From: Candidatus Omnitrophota bacterium
GTDB taxonomy: Bacteria; Omnitrophota; Gorgyraeia; JABMRN01
DNA length: 15,963 bases
Direction of reading: 5' to 3'
NCBI GenBank assembly: GCA_028702395.1
Contig: JAQVOV010000025.1
Span: 1 to 15,963, forward strand
Under the pieces are notes generated by a model. It was not told the origin of the DNA. It did no database searches and worked only from the letters and a program-made list of their open reading frames with translations. This document shows positions 1 through 8,046 of the stretch, piece after piece. The first letter of the stretch is position 1, and each line of letters opens with the position of its first letter. Made by a program: the position numbers and the translations under genes.

Positions 1-962
1 GGGGCCAAATTCATTTTAACAGGAGAAAAAGATTGTTCCAATAAAGTCAAAACAGGAAAAAATCTATCCGGATGCTTCCCTGCAACAACTGAATATTTAG
101 AAAAATCAAGCCGCTCAAATTTTAAATTAAAATCTTCGAAGATCCTTTTTTCAGAAGGGTCTTCAATAAGACCTGAAATAAAAACTTTCTCAATGTCACA
201 GTTAAACTCTTTTTTTAAATAATCTATGACCCTGACAATATCTTTTTCTATTAGTCCCCAAACATCTTTTAAAGGAGGATAGACAAGTTCTGTAGAAGAA
301 AACTCATCTTCCCCTAAAATAGTCTCGATCTCTCTGAAAAAACATGGCGCTTGCTGAAAAATACCTGTTAGAACTACTTTATTCGGAGGTTGATAATGTA
401 TAGACAGGAACAATCCATCTTTTAAGTTTTTTTGCTGTCTAATGCCCTCAGAAACAAGACATGGGCCTGGCTTTATGACCGAAGGGATTATATCTTTGTC
501 ATAAAAATATTTTATAAGGTCGTTCAATACTTTCTTTTCGCAGGCGTTAAAAATAATAGCTACTTCTTCCTTGCTAATTGTCCTCTTTTCATATTTATAA
601 CTTAATTTATCCAAAGAATACGGAATATATTTTTGCACCTCGAAACCCATCGCCTCTTCTATCTCAGCATCAGGAACATTCATCATAGAGAATCGCCTTA
701 AAAGGAAATCTTGATTTTCTATGTTAACAGATACCCTGTAAGGCATATCTTCCTCATCAAAGGTTTTAGATATAACACGATCTATCTCTTCTTTTCTTTC
801 AGAAGCTTTTATTTTGCTTAAATTTTTAGAACAGGGTATCCTTTTAAGGTATGTTATTTTTGGTCCATTAAGAGTAAAAGACCCCTTAACAACATCTATA
901 TAATTTGACGTCATATATATTGCTGTTGCAGAAAGTATTTTCGCTTTGAGTTGCTTTATCAT
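1..962 (-). CDS. pilM: PilM-like type IV pilus assembly protein (3' end outside window)
   Basis: The reading frame opens at ATG 962-960 and stays open for about 320 codons to the left edge, so the C-terminus is missing. It is a soluble, actin-like-fold protein; around residues 100-120 it reads IEEAMGFEVQKYIPYSLDKL, matching the PilM/GspL pattern in which a helix is followed by an IPY/IPF-type turn. PilM is a cytoplasmic ring component that couples the pilus motor to the PilN-PilO inner-membrane complex. The gene follows the coiled-coil gene by 23 bp and lacks a strong Shine-Dalgarno sequence, so it is probably translated from the same message. The last visible residues, VKMNLAP, resemble the NLLP-type opening of PilN proteins, so a PilM-PilN (GspL-like) fusion is possible. 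The family assignment is fairly sure; the exact system (type IV pilus or type II secretion) is not. Confidence 0.78.
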   Translation of the reverse strand, partial: MIKQLKAKILSATAIYMTSNYIDVVKGSFTLNGPKITYLKRIPCSKNLSKIKASERKEEIDRVISKTFDEEDMPYRVSVNIENQDFLLRRFSMMNVPDAEIEEAMGFEVQKYIPYSLDKLSYKYEKRTISKEEVAIIFNACEKKVLNDLIKYFYDKDIIPSVIKPGPCLVSEGIRQQKNLKDGLFLSIHYQPPNKVVLTGIFQQAPCFFREIETILGEDEFSSTELVYPPLKDVWGLIEKDIVRVIDYLKKEFNCDIEKVFISGLIEDPSEKRIFEDFNLKFERLDFSKYSVVAGKHPDRFFPVLTLLEQSFSPVKMNLA

Positions 963-985
963 TTTTTAGATTTTCTCGTTACATA

Positions 986-1771
986 TTAATATATAACTTT
1001 ATCCCCTTTTTTTATTAGGCTAATATTAGTTGCTGCAAATGGTTTACCAACAGCAATATCTTTTTCGCTTTCTTCGATCACTATTCTTCCTATAAGCTTT
1101 GTTCCCCTATTAACAAAAACTATCGAACCTTTTTCCAAACCGTGTTCTGAACCTGCATCAATGACAACAAAGTCATATTCAGGGTTTGTTTCCATTATTT
1201 CTGCTTCTTTTTTGTTTTCATTTGCTTTAGCACTTACAACCACAGGCTGAACTTCAACAACAGAAGTCCCTATCGAGGCCTCCTTAAGCTTTTTTATTTT
1301 CTGTTTTAATTTAGCATTATCATCATGGTATTCCTTCAAATATGCTTTTAAAGTAGCAATATCTTTATCTTTTTTCTCTGTTTCACTTTTCAGTTCATCA
1401 AAACTTTCATACGTTAAATTCTTTTTCTCTTCTATCTGAGACATCAGAGCCTGAATCTTTTGTTCTTGTTCTGTGATCTTCCTGGAAAATGTTTCGCACT
1501 GTTTTTTTAACTTACTGTTTTCTTCAGAAGTAGAATCTACCCATTCATTAAGCTGTTCTTTTTCATCACTGACATCTTTTTTTTCCTGTATAAGGGCTCG
1601 CATCTTTGCCTCAAGGGATCTTTTCCCCTGCAGAACATTTTCAGTTTGTTTTTTCTCATATTGGCTTATATCAGAAAAATATCGGACAACAAAAATAAAA
1701 GTCATTATAAATAATGCAATGATCAATTTTACTATAAAGCTTATAATATTTATTTTTTTCTTTACTGCCAT
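986..1771 (-). CDS. Single-pass membrane coiled-coil protein with small C-terminal beta domain
   Basis: 261 residues. A short basic N-terminus and one hydrophobic segment (about residues 9-30) anchor it. Residues 35-165 are Lys/Glu/Gln-rich with heptad spacing, as in a long coiled coil. A Val-rich linker (170-182) leads to a compact domain (about 197-261) patterned as VVIDAGSEHGLEKG, then a basic turn, LIGRIVIEE and a final GDKVIY, like the small beta-barrel ends of MreC-like and related periplasmic scaffold proteins. I do not recognise a named family. Its ATG overlaps the end of the HD-GYP gene by 10 bp and pilM follows at 23 bp, so the three genes form a translationally linked unit. By position and shape it could be a periplasmic alignment or scaffold part of the pilus machine (inference). 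MreC is an alternative but less likely, as no mreB or mreD is visible. Confidence 0.8.
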   Translation of the reverse strand: MAVKKKINIISFIVKLIIALFIMTFIFVVRYFSDISQYEKKQTENVLQGKRSLEAKMRALIQEKKDVSDEKEQLNEWVDSTSEENSKLKKQCETFSRKITEQEQKIQALMSQIEEKKNLTYESFDELKSETEKKDKDIATLKAYLKEYHDDNAKLKQKIKKLKEASIGTSVVEVQPVVVSAKANENKKEAEIMETNPEYDFVVIDAGSEHGLEKGSIVFVNRGTKLIGRIVIEESEKDIAVGKPFAATNISLIKKGDKVIY

Positions 1772-3234
1772 TTTGTTTTATCTTCTTTGTCTAATATCTC
1801 CGTAAAAAGAGTAACTAGTTTTGGTTCTAAAATATTGTAGGAACACTTTTTTAATTCTTTGACAGCTTCTGACCTTGTTAAAGCCCTTTTATACGGCCTT
1901 TCCGTTATAAGTGCATCATATACATCTGCAACTGAAAGTATCCGAGATAACAAAGGTATCTGCTCTCCCTGCAAACCATCAGGATAACCTGTTCCATCAT
2001 AATGCTCATGATGATGGCGCACAAGTTTTGATAATTTTATCATACTTCTTAACGGTTTAAGTATATCTTCTCCTATTATAACATGTTGTTTCATTATTTC
2101 AAACTCTTCTTTAGTAAAATGTCCTTTTTTATTTAAAATATGGTCCGGTATTCCAAGCTTTCCAATATCATGCAATAATGCTCCTCCTTCCAAAAGTTTT
2201 GTTGCCTTATCACTGAGGTTGAGTTTCGCAGATATCTTTAACGCATAATCTTTTACTCTGTCCAAATGCCCTGCACTATACGCATCTTTGGCCTCAACTG
2301 CTTTTGCAAGTGTCAGCAGCGTCTGATAATATGTATCTTCAATATCTTTGTTCAACTCGAAATTAGCTATAGAAATAGCTATTTGATTCGCTATATTCTC
2401 CAATAAAAAAAGATCTTCAGAATCTATCTTGTCTGTGTTTTTCAGATCACATACTGCTATTGCACCTTTAGGTTCTCCTCTGTCAATAATAGGAACACAT
2501 AAAATACTTGAATATTTTATCGGTTCATCAGAAGAACTTATATTGCTGTTATCCTTATCCTGTGTTTTCTTTATTATCATGGGTTTTTTGCTTTTTATAA
2601 CAGCATCAATGAAACTATTTGACGAAGGCAATTCCGATGTTCCAAGCGCAACATCCTTTTGAGGCCCTGTATAAGCCTGTATCACTAACGACTCTTTTAG
2701 CTTGTCATAAACAACAATAAAACTGGCCTCAGCTTCAAAAACTTTTTTTGTCCCCTGATTTATAAGGGATAGAAGACTGTCTATTTTTTGGCTCGAAGAT
2801 ATTGCATACCCTATTTTTTCAAATAATTCCCTTGTAAGTTTTTTTGAATGCTCAAGATCTTCAACCTTTTTTTCTATGTCTGAAGTTATTCTGTTAAAAG
2901 CAATTGCCAGATCTTTCAGCTCATCCTGATGTTTAGCTTCAATTTTATCGAAACTTCCCTGTTCAGAAATAAGCTTTGCCTGTTTTATAAGATCCAGTAC
3001 TCCTGTAATTGTTCCTTTAATAAGTATATATCCGAAAACACCTGATGCTATCATCCAAAAAACAATAAGTCTCACATAAGGAGATTCAAACGAGATGTCA
3101 GGTTGAGTTTGATATAAAAACAGAAGATACAGCACCAAACAACTTGGCACTATAAACATAAAACAAGTAGCAAAAAGGAATTTAAAATAAATTCCTCTAT
3201 CTTCTATGGTTTTTCTGATGTTGTTTTTTTTCAT
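1762..3234 (-). CDS. Membrane HAMP-GAF-HD-GYP protein, probable cyclic-di-GMP phosphodiesterase
   Basis: 490 residues with two hydrophobic segments (about 18-41 and 54-75) around a short extracytoplasmic loop, a HAMP-like linker (75-130), a GAF domain (about 135-292) and a C-terminal HD-GYP domain (about 305-480). The catalytic signature is complete: H323 (AGHLDR), H355-D356 (LLHDIGKLGIPD), the HHHEHYDGTGYPDG motif (407-420) and DVYDALITERPYKRA. HD-GYP proteins hydrolyse cyclic-di-GMP to pGpG or GMP, and the intact GYP motif argues for activity. GAF domains bind small ligands, so the enzyme is probably signal-controlled. It has its own promoter (3266-3294), and its 3' end overlaps the coiled-coil gene. 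Cyclic-di-GMP commonly controls pili, which fits the pilin and pilM neighbours. The start ATG has no clear Shine-Dalgarno sequence and sits behind an AT-rich leader of about 25 nt. Confidence 0.95.
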   Translation of the reverse strand: MKKNNIRKTIEDRGIYFKFLFATCFMFIVPSCLVLYLLFLYQTQPDISFESPYVRLIVFWMIASGVFGYILIKGTITGVLDLIKQAKLISEQGSFDKIEAKHQDELKDLAIAFNRITSDIEKKVEDLEHSKKLTRELFEKIGYAISSSQKIDSLLSLINQGTKKVFEAEASFIVVYDKLKESLVIQAYTGPQKDVALGTSELPSSNSFIDAVIKSKKPMIIKKTQDKDNSNISSSDEPIKYSSILCVPIIDRGEPKGAIAVCDLKNTDKIDSEDLFLLENIANQIAISIANFELNKDIEDTYYQTLLTLAKAVEAKDAYSAGHLDRVKDYALKISAKLNLSDKATKLLEGGALLHDIGKLGIPDHILNKKGHFTKEEFEIMKQHVIIGEDILKPLRSMIKLSKLVRHHHEHYDGTGYPDGLQGEQIPLLSRILSVADVYDALITERPYKRALTRSEAVKELKKCSYNILEPKLVTLFTEILDKEDKTKWQ

Positions 3235-3265
3235 TATTTAAATAAAATAATATATTATATTAGGA

Positions 3266-3294
3266 AATATACCATGTATATATGTAGAAGTCAA
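3266..3294 (-). promoter_or_regulatory. Sigma70-type promoter for the HD-GYP/coiled-coil/pilM unit
   Basis: On the minus strand TTGACT (3294-3289), a 17-bp spacer and TATATT (3271-3266) match the -35 and -10 consensus at five of six positions each. The predicted start near 3259 leaves about 25 nt of leader before the ATG at 3234. No terminator is visible between the dockerin-pilin stop at 3315 and this site, so read-through from the pilin operon is also likely. Confidence 0.6.
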
Positions 3295-3314
3295 ATTTTC
3301 TTTATTCTAAATTA

Positions 3315-4133
3315 TTAAACAGAAGAATATTGTGCTAAAAGAATTGTTTCATCATCATCATTGATAACGCTATCTTCGTTTAGGTCTGCTTTATGATTAA
3401 ATCCTGGGTCTGTTGAAGTTAATCCTTTCATAGCTTGCAAAATAGTAAGGTCATTTAAATCTACCTTAGTATCATTATTAAGATCCCCTAATACTCCTGA
3501 ATCTTCCGGAACAGGGTCTGCGATCCATATTGAATATTCGCCTGTTGTAAATGAAATAGATTCTGTAACTTGATTTAATGACCCAGGAGGCGTCCATGTT
3601 AAAAATAAGCTAACAGGGAAAGTTCCTTCCCTGACAGTATAATTTGCTTTTGTTTGAATTGTTTCATATTCCCAGGAACCCGTGTCTACTGTCGTCATAT
3701 AAATATCATCCTGATATTGAAAAAAAGATTGTTCCAAAGGCGTGTTTATTTGAATCTCTATTTTGCTCTCCTCGGAAAAATAAGCACTTCCCGTTAGATC
3801 TGCAAGAGACCTTGTGCTATTTAACAAAGTAGACACATTTGCATCTGTTATTTGCTGAGGTGTCCCAATAGTAGAACTTAGATTATTCGGGAACATATAC
3901 TCATAAGAAAGCCCAGCTATATTATTTTGTTCAAGACTCCAGTAAACATAAACAGAATTTGATAATGTTCTTAAAACTTCTGAAACCGTTAATTGCAATT
4001 CTGCTCTTTCTAATATCTGCTGTTGTTGAGCATATATCATAAAAACACCTGAAGCAACAAATGTAAAGAACATAGATGCAATTATTACTTCTAAAAAAGT
4101 GAAACCTTTTTTCCCCAGTAAAAACTTTTTCAT
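3315..4133 (-). CDS. PilW/PulJ-like prepilin with C-terminal dockerin-like domain
   Basis: I prefer ATG 4133: AGGAG lies 4 nt upstream and it gives a typical leader MKKFLLGKKG, cut before FTFLEV with Glu at +5. An in-frame ATG at 4160 overlaps the preceding stop (TAATG) and cannot be excluded. From 4133 the protein has 272 residues. The hydrophobic N-terminal helix is followed by a PilW/GspJ-style body containing two LxNSxx helices and beta strands. The last 57 residues (codons 3488-3318) hold two 12-residue calcium loops, DLNNDTKVDLND and DLNEDSVINDDD, with Asp/Asn at positions 1, 3, 5, 9 and 12 and a hydrophobic residue after each: the F-hand pair of type I dockerins. Dockerins bind cohesin modules in calcium. 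A dockerin on a pseudopilin would sit on the exposed side of a pilus tip. It is the third gene in the prepilin operon. The pilin call is very sure; the dockerin call is strong by motif, but no cohesin is visible here. Confidence 0.92.
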   Translation of the reverse strand: MKKFLLGKKGFTFLEVIIASMFFTFVASGVFMIYAQQQQILERAELQLTVSEVLRTLSNSVYVYWSLEQNNIAGLSYEYMFPNNLSSTIGTPQQITDANVSTLLNSTRSLADLTGSAYFSEESKIEIQINTPLEQSFFQYQDDIYMTTVDTGSWEYETIQTKANYTVREGTFPVSLFLTWTPPGSLNQVTESISFTTGEYSIWIADPVPEDSGVLGDLNNDTKVDLNDLTILQAMKGLTSTDPGFNHKADLNEDSVINDDDETILLAQYSSV

Positions 4134-4159
4134 CTTTCTCCTGATATTTTGGTTTTTCA

Positions 4160-4738
4160 TTATTCTTCGTACGTATACCAGCTTTGAGCACCCATACCAT
4201 ATTCTGTAATATAGAACATTAAACTAGACTCGGGCAAAGTTTGAGTATAAACTACAGCTCCGGGCGTTGTTATTCCTTGCGTAACAGGTTTATTCGTAAC
4301 CTCCCATTTTTGTGTATAATATTCCCTGAAATCATCCCGAACTGCTTCTACTGTGCGCTCAATTGTTCTGATAACACCATTAACATCGCAGGAGGATTTT
4401 ATTACCATTATATTAGGATCAGGCGGAGTAGGCGAATTTGCCCACAATTCCACTGTTACGAGACCTCTTTGTCCAATGGTTGACAGATCAAAACCTTGTG
4501 CCCATTTTCCGGAAACATTCCATTGAGAAGAGACAGAATCATACCAAAAATATGTATCATTTACTGCTGCAAAAGCTCCTCTATAAGCTTCTTCTTCAAG
4601 TAACAATCTGCTATACAACTGTATTTTTTGCTGAACAGAGACTTGATATGCTGCTAAAGCAATGACAATGAACATTGTAACAGCTATTATGCCTAACAAG
4701 GCACTTCCTTTGTTGTTATTTAAAAAAAGGTCTTTCAT
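4160..4738 (-). CDS. PilX/GspK-like minor prepilin lacking Glu+5
   Basis: 192 residues from ATG 4738. This start is preferred over GTG 4744 because AGGGG ends 5 nt upstream of it, whereas the GTG lies directly on the SD. The N-terminus MKDLFLNNNKG is followed by SALLGIIAVTMFIVIALAAY, a prepilin-peptidase site and hydrophobic helix, but with Ser at +1 and Gly in place of the conserved Glu at +5. PilX- and GspK-type minor pilins, which initiate the fibre or sit at its tip, often lack that Glu, and the Arg-rich SRLLLEEEAYRGAF segment and RTIERTVEAV strand fit PilX. The stop codon overlaps an ATG of the next gene (TAATG), and the preceding gene ends 11 bp upstream of this start, so all three prepilins are one operon. 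Confidence 0.85.
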   Translation of the reverse strand: MKDLFLNNNKGSALLGIIAVTMFIVIALAAYQVSVQQKIQLYSRLLLEEEAYRGAFAAVNDTYFWYDSVSSQWNVSGKWAQGFDLSTIGQRGLVTVELWANSPTPPDPNIMVIKSSCDVNGVIRTIERTVEAVRDDFREYYTQKWEVTNKPVTQGITTPGAVVYTQTLPESSLMFYITEYGMGAQSWYTYEE

Positions 4739-4749
4739 TTTCACCCCTA

Positions 4750-7700
4750 TTATTCTTTCCCTATAGTTGTTATACTTGGATCTATTTGCAAGAGAGCTCC
4801 TTCTTTAGTTATTCCATTTACTGTTAAAACCAAAGGATCTAAAGTAAGTTGCTCTCCGTTAGAAAGGACCACTGTATATCCCCCTCCCTCATTTTGCTGA
4901 TAACTAGTAACTTTGCTTGCATCATTTGAAATAGCAAATGATTGTAATTTTTTGTATGTTTTTCTGGTAACAGGATCTGTAGCGTTTACATACACAGGCT
5001 CCAGAAAATATCCTCTATTGAAATGCTTATCATCGCTATTAGCATTAGTTTCTTCTGCAGCATAATTTACATAAGTCCATTGTTCTGGACTTGAAACTGA
5101 TCCTGATGAAGTAACCACTTCAGGAACATACGCATCTATGACGCTTCTAATGTATGAGTTTCTAGCATTATCTGCTATTATCTGGCTGACTCCTCCTTCG
5201 AAAATACTTGCAGTTATGGAAATATCTTTGTTATTTAGATCAGAGTTTGCAATAGCAGGATCTACCCAAAAATTCTTTGTTAATATGACATTATCCATTG
5301 TAATGTTCAAGTTTGCCGACAATGCACTTTGAGCAGTATAATAATCATAACTTGACGAAGAAAGAAGTTCCTGGCTATAAATATTCGATCTAACGATCAC
5401 CTTCTCAAATTGATTATTTTTCATTATCACGTTAGAAGCATAATCATCTGCTATTAAAACACTTGTATTATTATAACCGGAATTTTCAACAATATTATTC
5501 TCCAGCCTTACATTTCCTCCATTAATGAATATAGCAGCATCAGGCCCGCCTAACGAATACCCTTCATAAGGCTCTCCATCAGACGCAAGGATCCCTGCTT
5601 CTTTATATTTCTGATAATATTCACATCTTGGCATATCCTCTGTTCTTAAAAGACTGCTATATGATGTCTCAATTGCGTCTGTTGCAGGATTATCCCCGGC
5701 TATTGTCTGATAAATGTTATCAGGCATAACTGTCGTCCCTCGAATGTTCTTAATATAATTATTCGCTATTAACAATGTTGGGCTTTTGTCAGAAACAAAT
5801 CCTTCTGCCCCTCTTACAGTAATACCTGTTTCAGTTTTATTATAGCCATCAATGGTATTGCCTTCAATGGAAATAATTGCATTCTTATAATCAGCTATTG
5901 TTGTAGTATAATTACTATAGTTTGAATTATATTGATAAAAAGTATTACTCCCAAAATAAACATTGATCGCAGCATCGCCGTTTGACAATGTTCTATAATT
6001 ATACACATAATTCAATGTTTTTGTCCCATCCGAATTATATGTGTAGACATTTGAAGATCCGGTTGAATAATACTGTGTTCCCATATAAAAATTATTATTC
6101 TTAACACTTATTTGGCTAGAGTCTCCTATTGAAGGTGATAATGAAAGATAAACTCCGTTGGTCATATTATATATTTTATTGTTTTCAACATTAATAATGC
6201 TTGGAGTATCTCCTCCTCCACTAGGCGTAACTCTTACAGAACCTCCCCACCCACTACCTCCTGCTATTAAAGGATTCTGTAAAACATCTATAATCTTTCC
6301 GTATAAGTATATGGAACCTGATGTTTCACTTGAAAAACTATTATTATTGAATTCAACTTTTCCGTTTTGCCCTGAAGCAGAACCTGAAAAGTAAGAAACC
6401 CCTCTGAAAGCATTGTTTTCAGCTTTGATATTTTCCGCTGAAATATAAACACTGGTGTAAACTGTTCCATCATAGTTATCCTTGTATGGAAGAGAGTCTC
6501 CTGCTGAATTATTGTAATTAGGCATACTGCTATATGCAGAAAAAGTCCCTATGGTTGCTCCTGCATTATATGCTATAGGCGCTGCATAACCAGACCCGCC
6601 TCTGAAAAAGTTCTTGTCCAATATTACATCTTTTCCATATAGGTTAATATAACCGTAAGTATTATTATCATGAAAATTTATGGTATTTCCCTGGTTTTGC
6701 ACATAAAGACTTACCTTGTGAGTTTCCAGCCCTGCGATTTCCATATTCGCAATATTTTGATCATAAATATAAATGCCTCCAGTTCTTCTTTTAACCTTGT
6801 TATAATCTAAATATTCTTGTCCTTCTAAAATACAAGGATTATCAGGATTAAAATTAAACTCAACATCGCCATAGACATATATTCCTTTTATTTTGATAGG
6901 AGTATCTGTTGACGGAAATATCAATGTTGATCCTGGCATGAAATATAAATAATATGATCTATCCCCTATTTGTCCTCCTCCTAATGAGGTTGAGAGAGTA
7001 TGTACTCCACTTATAACATAGGCTCTGCAATCAAGGCTTCCTTTTGTTAAATAATCATTGATGTTCTTGAAAGGGAAGATCCTTGTTCCGTCTTGATAAT
7101 ACTTGCCTTCTGCTCCGTCTTCATCAATGAACATAGCTGTCATGCTTTCCCTTGCTCCTACTATTGTATTTAAAACTACATTATCTTCCTTGTCCTTTTC
7201 TTCTCCTGATAAAGGTCTTGGATAAAAAGAGATCTCAACACTAGGATAATATTTTGTTACTCCGTCAAAAAGGGTTATTATATTTGTTCTAAAACCTGAT
7301 CTATAAGAAGTATACCCTCCTGATCCTGGTTCTTGAAATACATCATCCGGCTTAGGGAACCTGAAAATACCTGGATGCCCTTCAGGCAGCATTATATCCT
7401 CCAGCAAAACAATTTCATTCGAATCTGTAAGAGGCATACCTGCACTATCTAAAATACTATCAGAATAAAATAATTTTCCTTGATCAGGTGATGGATTATC
7501 AGTAGCATTCATAGGAACATACCTATACCTTCTTATCCCACCGTTAGAATGAGAATGAAGCAAAATACTGTTACCATAATGATTGCCATCTGTTCCTGTA
7601 ATAATAGGATCTGTTGGATCTGCCTCAATAAAAGCAGAAGCCAAAACCTGATTTCTGAAGGCATCTCTAACAGCACGTGACATGAATTTTCGTTCATTAT

Positions 7701-7824
7701 ATCTTTGCACATTGTCTATAACTCTGACATTATAAACAAAAAAAGCTCCAACAGCAAGAGCTATAAGACCAAATGCAATAGACGCACATACCATTTCTAA
7801 TAAAGTAAACCCTTTTTTATTCAT
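4750..7824 (-). CDS. Giant prepilin with parallel beta-helix passenger
   Basis: 1024 residues from ATG 7824 (MNKKG, then FTLLEM with Glu at +5). This start has GGTGG 5 nt upstream; a longer in-frame start at ATG 7836 has its SD touching the codon. Residues 6-35 are the pilin helix, followed by a PilV/PilW-like region to about 235. GTRIFPFKNINDYL (about 246-259) resembles the cap that opens beta-helix domains. From about 310 to 880 comes a series of rungs of the form N-N-x-Phe/Ile/Tyr (KNFF, ENNAF, NNNSF, ENNKI, KNNNF, SNTF, GNTI, NNYI, ENNIV, KNNQF, TKNFW), the asparagine-ladder style of right-handed beta-helices (pectate-lyase fold). About 140 further residues follow, rich in short beta strands. 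Ordinary minor pilins are 150-300 residues. The helix may bind or cleave polysaccharide, or act as a rigid spike; no catalytic residues can be assigned. It is first in the operon after the promoter at 7899-7928. Confidence 0.9.
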   Translation of the reverse strand: MNKKGFTLLEMVCASIAFGLIALAVGAFFVYNVRVIDNVQRYNERKFMSRAVRDAFRNQVLASAFIEADPTDPIITGTDGNHYGNSILLHSHSNGGIRRYRYVPMNATDNPSPDQGKLFYSDSILDSAGMPLTDSNEIVLLEDIMLPEGHPGIFRFPKPDDVFQEPGSGGYTSYRSGFRTNIITLFDGVTKYYPSVEISFYPRPLSGEEKDKEDNVVLNTIVGARESMTAMFIDEDGAEGKYYQDGTRIFPFKNINDYLTKGSLDCRAYVISGVHTLSTSLGGGQIGDRSYYLYFMPGSTLIFPSTDTPIKIKGIYVYGDVEFNFNPDNPCILEGQEYLDYNKVKRRTGGIYIYDQNIANMEIAGLETHKVSLYVQNQGNTINFHDNNTYGYINLYGKDVILDKNFFRGGSGYAAPIAYNAGATIGTFSAYSSMPNYNNSAGDSLPYKDNYDGTVYTSVYISAENIKAENNAFRGVSYFSGSASGQNGKVEFNNNSFSSETSGSIYLYGKIIDVLQNPLIAGGSGWGGSVRVTPSGGGDTPSIINVENNKIYNMTNGVYLSLSPSIGDSSQISVKNNNFYMGTQYYSTGSSNVYTYNSDGTKTLNYVYNYRTLSNGDAAINVYFGSNTFYQYNSNYSNYTTTIADYKNAIISIEGNTIDGYNKTETGITVRGAEGFVSDKSPTLLIANNYIKNIRGTTVMPDNIYQTIAGDNPATDAIETSYSSLLRTEDMPRCEYYQKYKEAGILASDGEPYEGYSLGGPDAAIFINGGNVRLENNIVENSGYNNTSVLIADDYASNVIMKNNQFEKVIVRSNIYSQELLSSSSYDYYTAQSALSANLNITMDNVILTKNFWVDPAIANSDLNNKDISITASIFEGGVSQIIADNARNSYIRSVIDAYVPEVVTSSGSVSSPEQWTYVNYAAEETNANSDDKHFNRGYFLEPVYVNATDPVTRKTYKKLQSFAISNDASKVTSYQQNEGGGYTVVLSNGEQLTLDPLVLTVNGITKEGALLQIDPSITTIGKE

Positions 7825-7898
7825 GATGACCACCATCCTTCTTATGAGCTAGAACGCTCTTGTGACTTTTGAAAGGTCTAACATACTTATATATTAAT

Positions 7899-7928
7899 AG
7901 TATACCTGAAAATAACTAGAACTGGCAA
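7899..7928 (-). promoter_or_regulatory. Sigma70-type promoter of the prepilin operon
   Basis: TTGCCA (7928-7923), an 18-bp spacer and TATACT (7904-7899) on the minus strand each match consensus at five of six positions. Transcription would start near 7892 and give a leader of about 68 nt to ATG 7824. The leader contains a small GAGC-loop-GCTC inverted repeat (7846-7859) and an imperfect palindrome around GACCTTTCAAAAGTC (7865-7879). I do not recognise a riboswitch class. Confidence 0.55.
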
Positions 7929-7960
7929 CTTTATGTTTCATGCAAATAGCCTTGTAGTAT

Positions 7961-7980
7961 AAAATATAACAAAATATAAC
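7961..7980. repeat. Tandem duplicate of AAAATATAAC
   Basis: The decamer AAAATATAAC occurs twice head-to-tail, followed by a partial third unit, about 35 bp upstream of the -35 of the prepilin operon promoter. It could be an AT-rich UP-like or regulator site; no regulator is evident. Confidence 0.5.
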
Positions 7981-8020
7981 AAAAAACTTAGTTTTAAGCA
8001 CAAATTCCGAACTTCTAATG

Positions 8021-8046
8021 ATGTTGACAAATAAAAAGATCAACAT
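8021..8046. repeat. 7-bp perfect inverted repeat
   Basis: ATGTTGA (8021-8027) and TCAACAT (8040-8046) flank a 12-nt AT-rich loop just downstream of the small exported-protein gene. The T-rich tail (TTTTCTTTTT) lies on the plus-strand side, so it would terminate plus-strand rather than gene-sense transcription. It could equally be an operator. Confidence 0.4.

Noticed and set aside
1473..1805. 110-codon open frame on the plus strand
   Set aside because: It lies antisense to the coiled-coil gene, and its Phe/Ser/Leu-rich product is the usual mirror of a Lys/Glu-rich coding strand; it has no SD or family match.
3931..4200. 89-codon open frame on the minus strand across the junction of two prepilin genes
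   Set aside because: It overlaps both real prepilins in another frame and lacks pilin features.
7824..7892. Riboswitch (for example cyclic-di-GMP type) in the prepilin operon leader
   Set aside because: Only small imperfect inverted repeats are present; I could not find the conserved core of any known class in the 68-nt leader.
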